DNA of 64,000 nucleotides from Roseomonas gilardii (GTDB lineage Bacteria > Pseudomonadota > Alphaproteobacteria > Acetobacterales > Acetobacteraceae). The DNA is taken from contig NZ_CP015584.1 of the NCBI RefSeq assembly GCF_001941945.1, positions 620,001 to 684,000 on the forward strand, written 5' to 3'. The notes beneath the pieces were generated by a model, which saw nothing but the letters and a program-made list of their open reading frames with translations, ran no database searches and was not told the origin of the DNA. Shown one piece after another: positions 32,997 through 42,407 of this stretch (position 1 is its first letter; each line of letters opens with the position of its first letter). Made by a program: the position numbers and the translations under genes.

Positions 32997-33079
32997 GGAA
33001 CCTTCCTCCTGTTCAAACAGGGTCTGTCCCGGGCTGGGATTGTCCCCGTTCAGCAATTTCATTGTTGCCTGTCTTGCAT

Positions 33080-33103
33080 ATTATCAATAATGATATCGAT
33101 ATC
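33080..33103. promoter_or_regulatory. Palindromes in the divergent ATPase/GntR promoter
   Basis: ATTAT-CA-ATAAT (33080-33091) adjoins the perfect palindrome GATATCGATATC (33092-33103), 22 bp before the GntR start. AT-rich symmetry in this GC-rich genome marks likely GntR operator and promoter elements serving both directions. Confidence 0.5.
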
Positions 33104-33124
33104 GAGTGACAAGGAGTTTCGGCC

Positions 33125-33817
33125 ATGGGCGAGGCGGTCCTGGCGCCCCCCAGTCGAGGCGCGGCCCGGGGGGCGGCCGGCAAGGCATCCCTGCCATTCC
33201 TGGTGCTGAAGCGGCAGATCATGCTGGGTGAGCTGGAGGCCGGGCAGGTGCTGACGGAACTCGACCTCGCCAACCGCTTCTCGTGCAGCCAGGGCATGGT
33301 GCGCGAGGCATTGCTCCAGCTCCAGGAGGAAGGGCTCGTCCAGCGCAAGGGCTATCGCGGCACCCAGGTTTCCGAATGCACGACGGACGAGGCGGTCGAG
33401 ATGTTCCACATCCGTCAGGCGATCGAGACGCGCGGCATCCGTCGCACCATGCGCCATCCGTCACGCAACCTCGTGCCCGACCTCCACGCCTTGATGAGGC
33501 AGATGGAGGAGTCCGCCGAAGGCGGGGACGAGCTTGAGCTCGCCGCGCTCGACCGGGATTTCCACCGACGCCTCTTCGCCGATGCCGGCCTCGCCGCGCT
33601 GGATCCGATCCTGCATCGCTGCCTGGTACACAACCACCGCTACAAGATCTCCCGCAGCCTCGGCCCACGCGACCTGCGCCAGACCGCCCTGCGTCACGAG
33701 GCCATCATCGCCGCCATCGCACAGGGCGATGCCGGGGCCGCCGCAACCGCTCTGCAGCACCACATCGCGACCATCGTCGATCTCGGCCCGAACATCTTTC
33801 CGGACATCGTCCCATGA
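33125..33817 (+). CDS. GntR-family transcriptional regulator (FCD domain)
   Basis: This 230-residue regulator has a winged helix (about residues 25-90: LKRQIMLGELEAGQVLTELD, LANRFSCSQGMVREALLQL). An all-helical FCD effector domain follows (about 95-220), with FHIRQAIETRGIRR and a conserved histidine-rich end. It diverges from the ABC ATPase and overlaps the following esterase by 4 bp. It is therefore likely the local repressor of this carbohydrate uptake and catabolic locus. Confidence 0.92.
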   Translation: MGEAVLAPPSRGAARGAAGKASLPFLVLKRQIMLGELEAGQVLTELDLANRFSCSQGMVREALLQLQEEGLVQRKGYRGTQVSECTTDEAVEMFHIRQAIETRGIRRTMRHPSRNLVPDLHALMRQMEESAEGGDELELAALDRDFHRRLFADAGLAALDPILHRCLVHNHRYKISRSLGPRDLRQTALRHEAIIAAIAQGDAGAAATALQHHIATIVDLGPNIFPDIVP

Positions 33818-34770
33818 GCGAACTCCCCACCGAACTGGCGCCGGAGATGCGGGCCCTGGCGGAGCGCGTGGCGGCGGAGGACGGGCCGCAGCCGGACACC
33901 ACCACCCTGCCGCCGGCCGAGGGGCGCGCCCTGGCGGCCCGACTGGCGGAACGATGGAACCGGAACCTCCCATCCCTGGCCGAGGCGCGCTGGGCCGTGG
34001 TCCCGGCCGATCCAGTGCTGGGCACGCCGGAGCAGGAGCTCCTCGTCCTGCGTCCGGAACAGGCGCGGCCCGGTGCCATCCTCTTCGTCCATGGCGGCGG
34101 CTTCGCCTTCTGCGACGCCCGCACCCATGAGCGCTGTGCCCGTGGCCTTGCCGTCGCCTCCGGACTGCCGGTGATCCTGCCAAACTACCGGCTCGCGCCC
34201 GAGCATCCCTTTCCCGCGGGGCTGCACGACGTGGTCGCGACGCGGCGGCGGTCCTTCGCCGCCTCCGGCTTGCCGGAAGGCCCTCTGCTGCTAGCGGGGG
34301 ATTCGGCGGGTGCTAATCTGGCCCTGGCCTCCGAACTCCACGAGCAGGCAGCGGGCGCATCCCCAGCCGCCGCGCTGCTGCTCTTCTACGGAGTCATGGA
34401 TGCGGATTTCGGCACGGAATCCTACACCGTCTTCGCCGAAGGGCCTGGGCTGACACGGGCCAAGATGCAGCGCTACTGGGATTTCTACCTCGCTGACCGG
34501 GACCGTCGCCGCGACCCCCTCGTGGCGCCGCTGCATGCCTCCGAGGCCGCGCTGCGCGCGCTGCCGCCAATGCATCTCATGGCGGCCGGGATCGATCCGT
34601 TGCTGAGCGACACGCTGAACTTTGCCGCCCGCCTCCGTGCCCTGGGCCGGACGGAGGAGGCGGTAGTGGTGCACGGCGTCGTGCACGGCTTCCTGCAGAT
34701 GTCGGAACACCTGCCGCAGGCCCGCGAGGCGATCGCCGCCGCCGGCGCCTTCGCCCGGCGGATCGCATGA
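33814..34770 (+). CDS. Alpha/beta hydrolase (hormone-sensitive-lipase-like esterase)
   Basis: This 318-residue esterase of the HSL family has the oxyanion HGGGFAF, nucleophile elbow GDSAGAN, a catalytic Asp in AAGIDPLLSD and His in VVHGVVHGF. It has no signal peptide, so it is cytoplasmic. Overlapping the GntR gene and preceding a sugar-binding-protein gene by 84 bp, it may deacylate the imported compound (for example an acetylated sugar). That role is inferred from context. Confidence 0.9.
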   Translation: MSELPTELAPEMRALAERVAAEDGPQPDTTTLPPAEGRALAARLAERWNRNLPSLAEARWAVVPADPVLGTPEQELLVLRPEQARPGAILFVHGGGFAFCDARTHERCARGLAVASGLPVILPNYRLAPEHPFPAGLHDVVATRRRSFAASGLPEGPLLLAGDSAGANLALASELHEQAAGASPAAALLLFYGVMDADFGTESYTVFAEGPGLTRAKMQRYWDFYLADRDRRRDPLVAPLHASEAALRALPPMHLMAAGIDPLLSDTLNFAARLRALGRTEEAVVVHGVVHGFLQMSEHLPQAREAIAAAGAFARRIA

Positions 34771-34854
34771 CCATCGCGCCTTAGCTGCCGCGCATTGGAA
34801 CGGCCGAACCGAATACGGCGGCCGTGTAGGAAACTTGTCTGGGAGGACACAGGA

Positions 34855-36126
34855 ATGATCGCACGACTGCGTGGACTTGCCTTCCGCCGCCATGCCGCCA
34901 GGCTGGGAACGAGCCGGCGCAGCCTGGGCCGGCTGGCCCTGGCGGGCCTGACGCTCGCGGGGCTAGCGGCCGGCGGTCTCTCCGCCCGCACGGCCCAGGC
35001 CGAGACGGTCCGCTTCTGGTACCACGTCGACAATCCCGAAAACCCGATGACGGCGCTGGTCCAGAAGTTCCAGGCTGCCCATCCGGGGATCACGATCCAG
35101 GCGGAGAACGTTCCCTGGAACAGCTACTACGACAATCTCTACACAGCGCTGGTCGGAGGCAATGCGCCCGACGCCGCGATGGTGAAGCTCTTCGCCCAGC
35201 CGCGCCTGGTGGAGATGGAGGCGCTGGAGCCGCTGGATGCCCGTATCGCCCAGTGGCCGGGCAAGGCTGACCTGCTGGACAACCTGCTGAAGCTCAATGC
35301 CGGCCCGAACGGCAGGCAGTACTATCTGCCGGTCCAGTATGTGGTGCTCTACCTCTACTACCGGGCCGACCTGCTTCAGGCTGCTGGCCTGCAGCCGCCG
35401 CGCACCTGCGACGAGTTCCGTGCCGCCGCCAAGGCGCTGACCCAGGCGCCGGACCGCTACGGCTTCGGCTTCCGCGGCGGCAAGGGCGGCTGGGACCAGT
35501 GGGGCAGTTTCGTCTTCTCCCGCGGCGCCTCCCTGACCAAGGGCGGACTGACCTCGCCCCAGGCGGTCACAGCCAATCAGTGGCTGCTGGACATGTTCCA
35601 GAAGGACAAGTCGATCCCGCCTTCGGCACCCAATGATGGATTCCAGGAGATCATCGGCGCCTTCAAGTCCGGCCGCACAGCGATGACCATCCATCATATC
35701 GGCTCGGCCAACGATCTCGTCGCGGCGCTGGGCGACAAGGTCTCCGCCGTGCCGGTACCGAACTGCGACGGCAAGGCCTGGACGTCCTACGGGGACGAAT
35801 CCCTTGCCATCTTCTCCGCCTCGCGGGTGAAGGACGCCGCCTGGAAATGGATCTCCTTCCTGGCGGAGGGCGAGAACAACGCGGCCTTCATCAAGGCCAC
35901 CGGGCAGTTGCCTGTGACGGAATCCGCTTCCGCCAACTGGACGGGGCATCCGAAGCGCTTCGTCGATGCGACCGTCTCCTCGCTGCCTTTCGCCGCCGTG
36001 CTGCCGCAGAATTCCGCCACGGCGGATTTCGTAAACACCGAGTGGCAGACGGCCATGCAGCAGGCGCTGACCGGGCGGATCACGTCGCAACAGATGATGA
36101 CGCAGCTCGAACAGCCCTTCCGCTGA
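34855..36126 (+). CDS. Carbohydrate ABC transporter substrate-binding protein (family 1)
   Basis: This 423-residue extracellular binding protein has a Tat-like signal (SRRSLGRLALAGLTLAGLAA, cleaved near ARTAQAE). The mature part starts ETVRFWYHVDNPENP and has the family features FQAAHPGITIQ, YDNLYTALVGGNAPDAAM and YYLPVQYVVLYLYYR. The start at 34855 was preferred over an upstream in-frame ATG because of the GGAGG-like RBS and signal structure. It delivers a sugar or polyol to the permeases encoded next. Confidence 0.93.
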   Translation: MIARLRGLAFRRHAARLGTSRRSLGRLALAGLTLAGLAAGGLSARTAQAETVRFWYHVDNPENPMTALVQKFQAAHPGITIQAENVPWNSYYDNLYTALVGGNAPDAAMVKLFAQPRLVEMEALEPLDARIAQWPGKADLLDNLLKLNAGPNGRQYYLPVQYVVLYLYYRADLLQAAGLQPPRTCDEFRAAAKALTQAPDRYGFGFRGGKGGWDQWGSFVFSRGASLTKGGLTSPQAVTANQWLLDMFQKDKSIPPSAPNDGFQEIIGAFKSGRTAMTIHHIGSANDLVAALGDKVSAVPVPNCDGKAWTSYGDESLAIFSASRVKDAAWKWISFLAEGENNAAFIKATGQLPVTESASANWTGHPKRFVDATVSSLPFAAVLPQNSATADFVNTEWQTAMQQALTGRITSQQMMTQLEQPFR

Positions 36127-36187
36127 TCGTGCCGGGGCAGGGGAGGGGCGTATGCCCCCGGCTCCGCCGCAAGAAGGGAAGATCCGC

Positions 36188-37126
36188 ATGAGCGAGACCG
36201 TTTCCATGGCGATGCCCGGCGGGATGACGACGAACGGATGGCGGGCGCGGGCGATGCTGCGCCTGCGCGCCATGCCCTATCTGCTGCTGGCGCCGGCGTT
36301 GCTCGTCACCCTGCTGATCGTCTTCGTGCCGATGGTGCAGGCCGTCTGGATCAGCTTCTACGACCTGGTGCTGTTCCGTCCCAATGCCAGCCGTTTCGTC
36401 GGGCTGGACAACTACCTGCGCCTGCTCTCCGATCCCGTCTTCTGGACGGCGCTTTGGCAGACCGCGCTCTGGATCGGCCTTACCGTGCCCTTGCAGATGG
36501 GGCTCGGCCTCGTGGCGGCACTGCTACTGAACCAGGACTTCGCCTGGCGCGGCATCGCCCGAGCGCTGGTGGTGATCCCCTGGGCGTTGCCCAGCGTGGT
36601 GATCGCACTGATGTGGCGCTGGATCTACGATCCCAGCACGGGCGTGGCGAACGACCTGCTGCTGCGCCTTTCCATTATCCAGTCGGCGGTGCCCTGGCTG
36701 GCCGATCCGGATACCGCCCTCTATGCCGTGATCGCCACCCTGACCTGGCAGGGCTTTCCCTTCTTCGCGGTGATGATCCTGGCCGGCCTCCAGGGCATCC
36801 CGAAGAGCCAGTACGAGGCCGCCTCCATCGACGGCGCCTCCCCCTGGCGGCAGTTCCGCTATGTCACCCTGCCTGGCCTGGCCCCGGTCCTGGCCACGGC
36901 CGGGCTGCTGCGGGTCATCTGGGTGGCCAATTCGATGGACGTCATCTTCGTGATGACCGGTGGCGGCCCCGGCTACGCGACTTATACCCTGCCACTCTAC
37001 GCCTTCGTGAAGGCGAGGCAGAACCTCGACTTCGGCTATGGCACGGCCATCGCCGTCACCTTCACCATCCTGCTGGCCGGGATCGTGGCGCTCTACCTGT
37101 CCCGCACGATGAAGGAAGCCGAGTGA
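36188..37126 (+). CDS. Carbohydrate ABC transporter permease (MalF/UgpA type)
   Basis: This 312-residue permease has six predicted helices and the EAA loop YEAASIDGASPWRQFRYVTL. It starts at 36188 after a 61-bp gap from the binding protein, and its TGA overlaps the next start (TGATG). It pairs with the 37126-37959 product to form the pore of a CUT1-type importer. Confidence 0.93.
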   Translation: MSETVSMAMPGGMTTNGWRARAMLRLRAMPYLLLAPALLVTLLIVFVPMVQAVWISFYDLVLFRPNASRFVGLDNYLRLLSDPVFWTALWQTALWIGLTVPLQMGLGLVAALLLNQDFAWRGIARALVVIPWALPSVVIALMWRWIYDPSTGVANDLLLRLSIIQSAVPWLADPDTALYAVIATLTWQGFPFFAVMILAGLQGIPKSQYEAASIDGASPWRQFRYVTLPGLAPVLATAGLLRVIWVANSMDVIFVMTGGGPGYATYTLPLYAFVKARQNLDFGYGTAIAVTFTILLAGIVALYLSRTMKEAE

Positions 37127-37959
37127 TGCGCCGCCACGGCTTCGCCCGCCGCCTGCTCACCATCCACCTGCCCGTGGCGCTGATCGTGCTACTGGCGATC
37201 GGTCCCTTCCTCTGGATGATCCTGACCTCGCTCACCCCCAGTGCGCGGATCGCGGCCAGCGGTGTGTCCGTCTCCCCGGCCGGATGGAGCGCGGACAACT
37301 ACCTGCGCCTGCTGCGGCAGACCTCCTTCCTCGGCAATATGGGGCACAGCCTCATCGTCGCGCTCGGGACGGTGGCGGTCGGGCTCACCGTCTCGGTGAC
37401 GGCGGCTTATGCCTTCTCGCGCTTCCGCTTCCGGGGTCGGCGGCTCCTGATGCTGCAGTTCCTGCTGGTGAACATGTTCCCGGTGGTGCTGCTGATCCTT
37501 CCGCTCTTCATCCTGATGCGGAAACTGGGGCTGCTGGACACGCATCTGGCGCTGATCCTGGCCAACTCCACCGTGGCGATCCCCTTCGCCGTCTGGATGC
37601 TGCGCAGCTATGTCGGTGCCATCCCGAAAAGCCTCGACGAAGCGGCGATGATCGACGGCTGCTCGCGTCTCGCCGCCTTGCGGCGCGTGGTGCTGCCGCT
37701 GGCTCTGCCGGGGATCATCTCCACCGGCATCTACATCTTCATCACCGCCTGGAACGAGTATCTCTATGCCTTGACCCTCGGCGGCAGGAATGTCCGCACC
37801 GTCACGGTCGCGATCCAGACGCTGATCGGCGAATACCAGATCGAATGGGGCCTCCTCGCCGCCGGCGGCGTGGTTGGTGCCCTGCCGGTCACGATCCTCT
37901 TCCTGCTCGTGCAGCGCCGCCTCGTGGGCGGCCTGACACAGGGCGCCGTCAAGGGATGA
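37126..37959 (+). CDS. Carbohydrate ABC transporter permease (MalG/UgpE type)
   Basis: This 277-residue permease has six predicted helices, EAA loop LDEAAMIDGCSRLAALRRVV and the family ITAWNEYLYALTL. It starts within the stop of the preceding permease (TGATG) and overlaps the isomerase gene by 4 bp, if that gene starts at 37956. It is the second pore subunit of the sugar importer. Confidence 0.93.
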   Translation: MRRHGFARRLLTIHLPVALIVLLAIGPFLWMILTSLTPSARIAASGVSVSPAGWSADNYLRLLRQTSFLGNMGHSLIVALGTVAVGLTVSVTAAYAFSRFRFRGRRLLMLQFLLVNMFPVVLLILPLFILMRKLGLLDTHLALILANSTVAIPFAVWMLRSYVGAIPKSLDEAAMIDGCSRLAALRRVVLPLALPGIISTGIYIFITAWNEYLYALTLGGRNVRTVTVAIQTLIGEYQIEWGLLAAGGVVGALPVTILFLLVQRRLVGGLTQGAVKG

Positions 37960-38885
37960 AACGGAACATCATGACAAGCGGACAAAGCGATGGCGGGCGG
38001 CACGTGAATCCCGTCGGTCTCATCTCCATGCAGTATGCGCGGCCCTTCACCGAAAATCACTTCCACCTCTTCGACCGCATGCGCGCGCTGGGCTTCGACT
38101 TCGTCGAGTTGCTGGTGCCGGAGCCGGGCGAGATGGACCTCGCCGTGGCCGCCAGGGCGCTGCGCGATGCCGGTCTGGGTGTGGTGCTCGCCGCCCGGGT
38201 CAATCTCGACCGCAACCTGTCCTCCGTCGAGGAGCCGAAGCGCCGCGCGGGCGTGGACTACCTGCGCTACGCTGCGGACTGTGCCGCTGCCCTGGGCGCC
38301 ACGATCGTCGGCGGGCCGCTGACCGGCAACCCCCTGGTCTTCGCCGGACGCCCCCCGGCGCCGGTGGCGGAGGAGGAACGCTTGGCCCGCAAGGCGCGCT
38401 GCGTGGACGGGCTGCGGGCCGCCGGCGAGCATGCGGCGGGCTGCGGCATCCGGCTGGCGATCGAGCCTCTCAACCGCTTCGAGAGCGACGTCCTCTGCAC
38501 CACGCAGCAGGCGATGGAACTGCTGGAGGCGGTGGAGCATCCCGCGGTCGGGCTGATGCTCGACACCTTCCACATGGCCATGGAGGAAGCCTCGATCGCC
38601 GAGGCGATCCGCCTGGGCGGTCGGCATCTCATTCATTTCCAGGCCAACGAGAATCATCGTGGCTTCCCGGGCACGGGCTCGATCGACTGGGTTCCCGTCT
38701 GCCGCGCGCTGCACGAGGTAGGCTACGAGGGGCCTGTCTCGCTGGAACCCTTCCGCCGCAACGACGACCGCTTCGGTGTGCCCTTCGCCCAGTGGCGGCC
38801 GCCGCATGAGGATGAAAGCGCGCGCCTGGACGCCGCGGTCCACTTCATCAAGTCCCACCTCCTGCTGACGGAGTACCGACGTTGA
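37956..38885 (+). CDS. Sugar phosphate isomerase/epimerase family TIM-barrel protein
   Basis: This 309-residue protein of the xylose-isomerase-like TIM-barrel family has metal-site residues in LAIEPLNRFESD, GLMLDTFHMAME, FQANENHRGFPG and VSLEPF. These resemble D-psicose/tagatose 3-epimerases and IolE/IolI-type enzymes. ATG 37956 overlaps the permease stop; ATG 37971 is an alternative. It is coupled to the following dehydrogenase gene. Together they suggest epimerisation plus oxidation of an imported sugar or inositol-like polyol. The exact substrate is unknown. Confidence 0.9.
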   Translation: MKRNIMTSGQSDGGRHVNPVGLISMQYARPFTENHFHLFDRMRALGFDFVELLVPEPGEMDLAVAARALRDAGLGVVLAARVNLDRNLSSVEEPKRRAGVDYLRYAADCAAALGATIVGGPLTGNPLVFAGRPPAPVAEEERLARKARCVDGLRAAGEHAAGCGIRLAIEPLNRFESDVLCTTQQAMELLEAVEHPAVGLMLDTFHMAMEEASIAEAIRLGGRHLIHFQANENHRGFPGTGSIDWVPVCRALHEVGYEGPVSLEPFRRNDDRFGVPFAQWRPPHEDESARLDAAVHFIKSHLLLTEYRR

Positions 38886-39877
38886 CCCTCAGGATCGGCT
38901 GGATCGGCTGTGGCACCCATGCGACGCAGATGCTGCTGCCGCAGTTTCTGCGGCATGACGTGGAACTCGCTGCCCTTTGCGACGTGGACGGGAACCGCCT
39001 GGCCCAGGCAGGGCGCCAGTTCGGCGTGCGTGAGCTGACCAGCGATGCGGCCAGCCTGATCGCCACACGCGGCCTCGACGCAATCGGCATGGCGGTGGGA
39101 CCGGACCAGCACCTGGCCTTCGGCAAGGCAGCGCTGGAACGTGGCCTGCCGGTCTTCATGGAGAAGCCCCCGGCCGGGACCGCAGCAGGGGCGAGGGAAC
39201 TCCTGGCCGCCTCCGAGCGTGCCCGCAAGCCGCTGCTCCTTGGCTTCATGAAGCGCTATTCGGTCGGCAACAAGATCACGAAGAACATACTGGAATCGGG
39301 GAAGTTCGGCCCGATCTATGGCCTGACCGGATATTACATGACGGCGCCCGGGTATTTCGAAGGGAACGTGGACTATACGGGCTTCCTGCTACACCACTGC
39401 GTCCACTACATGGACCTGGTTTCGCATCTCGTCTCGCCGGTCGTGGGCATGCAGGCCCGGAAGGTGGAACGCAAGCCGGGGCGCATCCTCTTCCACCTCG
39501 CCCTCGATTTCGAGTGCGGTGCGATCGGCACGGTCGCCATGGGCACGATGCAGAGCCGTGGTGCCCCCGTGGAGCGGATCGAGCTGATGGGCGACCACCA
39601 GCGCATCGAGGTGGACAATGTCGTGAACGTGACCTGGCACCGCAACCCGCCCTTCAAGGTCGCCGATCCCGCCGCGACCCTGCTGGAGAGCGAGGACACG
39701 CTCACTTGGCGCCCGAACTTCACCGCGGCCGCGAACGAGGATTACAAGGGCTATCATGCTCTTCTCGCCGATGTCGTCCCAGCCCTGGCGGGGCAGAAGA
39801 CCGGGGCACCGGATATCGCCGCCGGAGTCGTGGCCATGGAGCGGTTGGAGGTGATGCGGCGGCAACTCGGGATTTGA
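38882..39877 (+). CDS. Gfo/Idh/MocA-family oxidoreductase
   Basis: This 331-residue NAD(P)-dependent dehydrogenase has an N-terminal Rossmann fold (LRIGWIGCGTHATQML) and EKPPAGT, where the conserved Lys sits. A C-terminal alpha/beta domain follows, containing HHCVHYMDLVSHL. It starts with TTG at 38882 inside the stop of the isomerase gene, with GGAG at suitable spacing. It probably oxidises the imported sugar or polyol. It is the last gene of the operon; an MFS gene converges on it. Confidence 0.9.
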   Translation: MTLRIGWIGCGTHATQMLLPQFLRHDVELAALCDVDGNRLAQAGRQFGVRELTSDAASLIATRGLDAIGMAVGPDQHLAFGKAALERGLPVFMEKPPAGTAAGARELLAASERARKPLLLGFMKRYSVGNKITKNILESGKFGPIYGLTGYYMTAPGYFEGNVDYTGFLLHHCVHYMDLVSHLVSPVVGMQARKVERKPGRILFHLALDFECGAIGTVAMGTMQSRGAPVERIELMGDHQRIEVDNVVNVTWHRNPPFKVADPAATLLESEDTLTWRPNFTAAANEDYKGYHALLADVVPALAGQKTGAPDIAAGVVAMERLEVMRRQLGI

Positions 39878-39966
39878 GGCGTCCGGGAGCGAGGTGGGCC
39901 AGGGCCATCTGCAGCACAAGCCCACCCGTGGCCACAGGGCTTACGTCACCTTGCGCACCGTTCTCA

Positions 39967-41313
39967 TCACGCCAATTCGACGGGTTTGAACAGTTCTTCC
40001 GATGTCGCCTTGTATCCGGCGAAGCGTCGCAAGGTCCGCTCGGGAAAGATCAACAGCAGGCTTGCGACGGCACCGCTCAGCAACACCACTCCGGCCGTCA
40101 GCATGGCATTGATGAAGCCATGAGGAAGGTCGCCTCCCGCCATGTCCACGACCCAGCCGGTGACATAGTTCGCCAGGAGGCCGGACACCGAGTTCGCGGA
40201 ATAGATGACCACCACCAGCATGCCACGCTGCGCGGCGGGCGCGACATGGCTAAGCAGGACAGGACCGAAGATCGTGGTGAGGCTGGGCGCCGCGAAGGCG
40301 ATCGCGATCAACACGATCTGCGCGACGCCGGCTGTCTGAGTGGCCAGCACCAGGGCAAGGCCGCTGCAAGCAAGCGCCAATGTGCTGGCATGGCCATAGT
40401 TGGAGCGCATGCTCCAGCCGCGTGACTGCAACTGCTGCGTGACCCATGAGGCACCCAGCAGCAGGGGAGACTGGAAGAGATAGATAGCCGAGATGATCCA
40501 GCCGACGGTCAGTGGCGAATAACCGAGACCAAGCTGCAAATAGGGAGGCAGCCAAGTCGCGGCCATGCCGACGATCCAGTAGGACATCGTCGACATGATC
40601 ATCACGCCGAGGATGCTGGGATCAAGCCAGAGGACCCGCGCCGGAAGCCGGGTTTCAACAGCGGGGGCCAGCTTTTCGGTCGACCTCGGCTGGGCGAAAG
40701 GGCCTTCCCCACCCAGAAGCATCCAGGCAACCAGCCAGGTGGCGCCGAGCAGCCCGCAGGTCAGGAAGCCATAGCGCCAGCCGAACTCGTGGATGATGTA
40801 GCTGAGGACCGGGCTGCCCACCAGGAAGCCGACACTGATGCCCTGTAGGACGACGGCACTAGGCACGCTGCGGCGTTCGCGCGGGAACCAGTCGTAACAG
40901 GCATGCAAGGCGGTCGGCAGGCCCGGGCCCTCCCCGGCGCCGAGGATGACACGGCACACCACGATTACGGCAACGGAACTGCTGAAGAAGATCGGCAACT
41001 GAGACACGGACCAGATCAGGGCCATGCACATCAACACCCATCGCGTCTGTACGCGGCCGATGACGAAGATGCCAACCAAGGTCCCGGACAGCGAGAACAG
41101 CAGGAAGAAGCTGCTCCCGATCAGTCCGAATTCCTTCGGCGAGAGCGACAGCTCCTGCATGATCGGAACGGCCGACAGTCCGAAAACAAGCTTGTCGAAG
41201 AAGTTCAGCATCTGGAACAGAAACAACAGCACCAGCACCACATATGCCTTCGTTCTGCTGTCGGACGCTTTGCCGCGCGCTGGCAACGCGGAATTCTCGA
41301 TCTGATTTTGCAT
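39967..41313 (-). CDS. MFS transporter (anion:cation symporter-like)
   Basis: This 448-residue protein has 12 predicted helices. It includes FFDKLVFGLSAVPIMQELSL after helix 1, VILGAGEGPGLPTALHACYD in helix 4 and WFPRERRSVPSAVVLQGISV, landmarks of the ACS family that carries organic or aromatic acids. ATG 41313 follows a GAGGAAG RBS; a GTG at 41331 is an alternative. It reads leftwards from a 300-bp region carrying the same 12-bp repeat (41421-41432) as the ring-cleavage operon promoter. It probably imports that pathway's substrate. Confidence 0.9.
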   Translation of the reverse strand: MQNQIENSALPARGKASDSRTKAYVVLVLLFLFQMLNFFDKLVFGLSAVPIMQELSLSPKEFGLIGSSFFLLFSLSGTLVGIFVIGRVQTRWVLMCMALIWSVSQLPIFFSSSVAVIVVCRVILGAGEGPGLPTALHACYDWFPRERRSVPSAVVLQGISVGFLVGSPVLSYIIHEFGWRYGFLTCGLLGATWLVAWMLLGGEGPFAQPRSTEKLAPAVETRLPARVLWLDPSILGVMIMSTMSYWIVGMAATWLPPYLQLGLGYSPLTVGWIISAIYLFQSPLLLGASWVTQQLQSRGWSMRSNYGHASTLALACSGLALVLATQTAGVAQIVLIAIAFAAPSLTTIFGPVLLSHVAPAAQRGMLVVVIYSANSVSGLLANYVTGWVVDMAGGDLPHGFINAMLTAGVVLLSGAVASLLLIFPERTLRRFAGYKATSEELFKPVELA

Positions 41314-41420
41314 TCTTGGCTTCCTCGCCACAGGGGCAGGCTGGTGGCTCTGTTTCCTGGGCCTAATAGGCTTTCTGTCGAAGGCTGCGTGCCTCTCAGC
41401 CCTGGAGCCAAGCGGTCATA

Positions 41421-41443
41421 ATATGCATCATTTGTGTGATGCA
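41421..41443. promoter_or_regulatory. Putative GntR operator upstream of the MFS gene
   Basis: ATATGCATCATT (41421-41432) is repeated exactly at 42356-42367. Here it forms an inverted repeat TGCATCA-N6-TGATGCA (41424-41430 / 41437-41443). The site is 108 bp upstream of the MFS start, in an AT-rich stretch. The rest of 41314-41613 shows no gene. Confidence 0.6.
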
Positions 41444-41613
41444 AGACGAAAATATATAATCCGTGGAATGTGGATTGGATGGTGGATAAATAACTTTTAA
41501 TCTTGATCTGTTTGTTGCTGTTCTTGACTCGCGGTGCGAGCGCGCTCTGCCCTACGGCGCCTGCAGCGCGGCAGCTGTTCCACTCATGGTTTCAGTTCGA
41601 AAAATACAGGCTG

Positions 41614-42291
41614 TCAGTTGCGTCTGAACAAAGCCTCGTCTTCCAAGATCACGGCTGCCGTCCGCTGGTAATGCTCGGTCAGCAATGATGCCGCGCTCTC
41701 CACGTCATGTCGCAGCACCGCCTCCATGATCGCGGTGTGTTCGGCCGAGACATCACGCTCGGAAAAAGCCCGCAGCGCCGCCAGGCGCCGGTAGCGCTGG
41801 TGCCTATCCGTCAGTTGTTCGCAGAAGCCTATGAGCCACCTGGAGCCGCAGCGGCTGATGAGCAGCCGATGGAAGTCGCGATGCCGCTCCTCCCATTTCA
41901 TGGCTGTTTCCCCTTCCGACGCGCGTGGCGTTCTTGCCAGCCGGTGGCCCGCCAGTAGCACGGCCTCATCCCATTCCTCGGTGGCTGCTGCCATGGATTC
42001 GCGTAGGGCCCGGTCCTCCAGCCAGCAACGTGTGCGGGTGAGTTCCACCAGGTCCTCGGCGCTGATACCGGGCACGGTGAAGCCTCGCTGGTCCTCTGAC
42101 ACAACGAGACCTTCCGCGCTCAGGCGATTGAGCGCCTCGCGCAGAGGCGTCTGACCGATGCCATAGCTCTCCATCAGGTTCCGGATCTGCAGTCGGCTGC
42201 CCGGCAAAAGGCGGCCATCCAGGATGTCGGCGCGGAGGCGTTCAAAGACACTGGAAGCGTGGGTGGCGGGCGAAGGGCGGGTCAGACTCAT
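41614..42291 (-). CDS. GntR-family transcriptional regulator (FCD domain)
   Basis: This 225-residue regulator has a winged helix (about residues 13-75: VFERLRADILDGRLLPGSRL, LMESYGIGQTPLREALNRL) and a helical FCD effector domain with conserved histidines (RHRDFHRLLIS, SAEHTAIMEAV). It lies between the MFS gene it precedes and the divergent ring-cleavage operon. An exact 12-bp repeat in both promoters is its likely recognition element. It probably represses both until an aromatic acid or a metabolite is present. Confidence 0.92.
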   Translation of the reverse strand: MSLTRPSPATHASSVFERLRADILDGRLLPGSRLQIRNLMESYGIGQTPLREALNRLSAEGLVVSEDQRGFTVPGISAEDLVELTRTRCWLEDRALRESMAAATEEWDEAVLLAGHRLARTPRASEGETAMKWEERHRDFHRLLISRCGSRWLIGFCEQLTDRHQRYRRLAALRAFSERDVSAEHTAIMEAVLRHDVESAASLLTEHYQRTAAVILEDEALFRRN

Positions 42292-42355
42292 CCTGGCAGC
42301 ATATATCGCCTGATAGCCTTCGAGAAAATATACATTCTCCTTTACATGCCTTTAA

Positions 42356-42367
42356 ATATGCATCATT
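42356..42367. promoter_or_regulatory. Putative GntR operator upstream of the ring-cleavage operon
   Basis: ATATGCATCATT is identical to 41421-41432 and lies about 40 bp before the first gene of the operon and 65 bp upstream of the divergent GntR start. Here the second half of the inverted repeat is weaker. Confidence 0.55.
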
Positions 42368-42407
42368 CATGGCTCGACACCGGTAAGCAACCGGCAAGGG
42401 AATGTTC

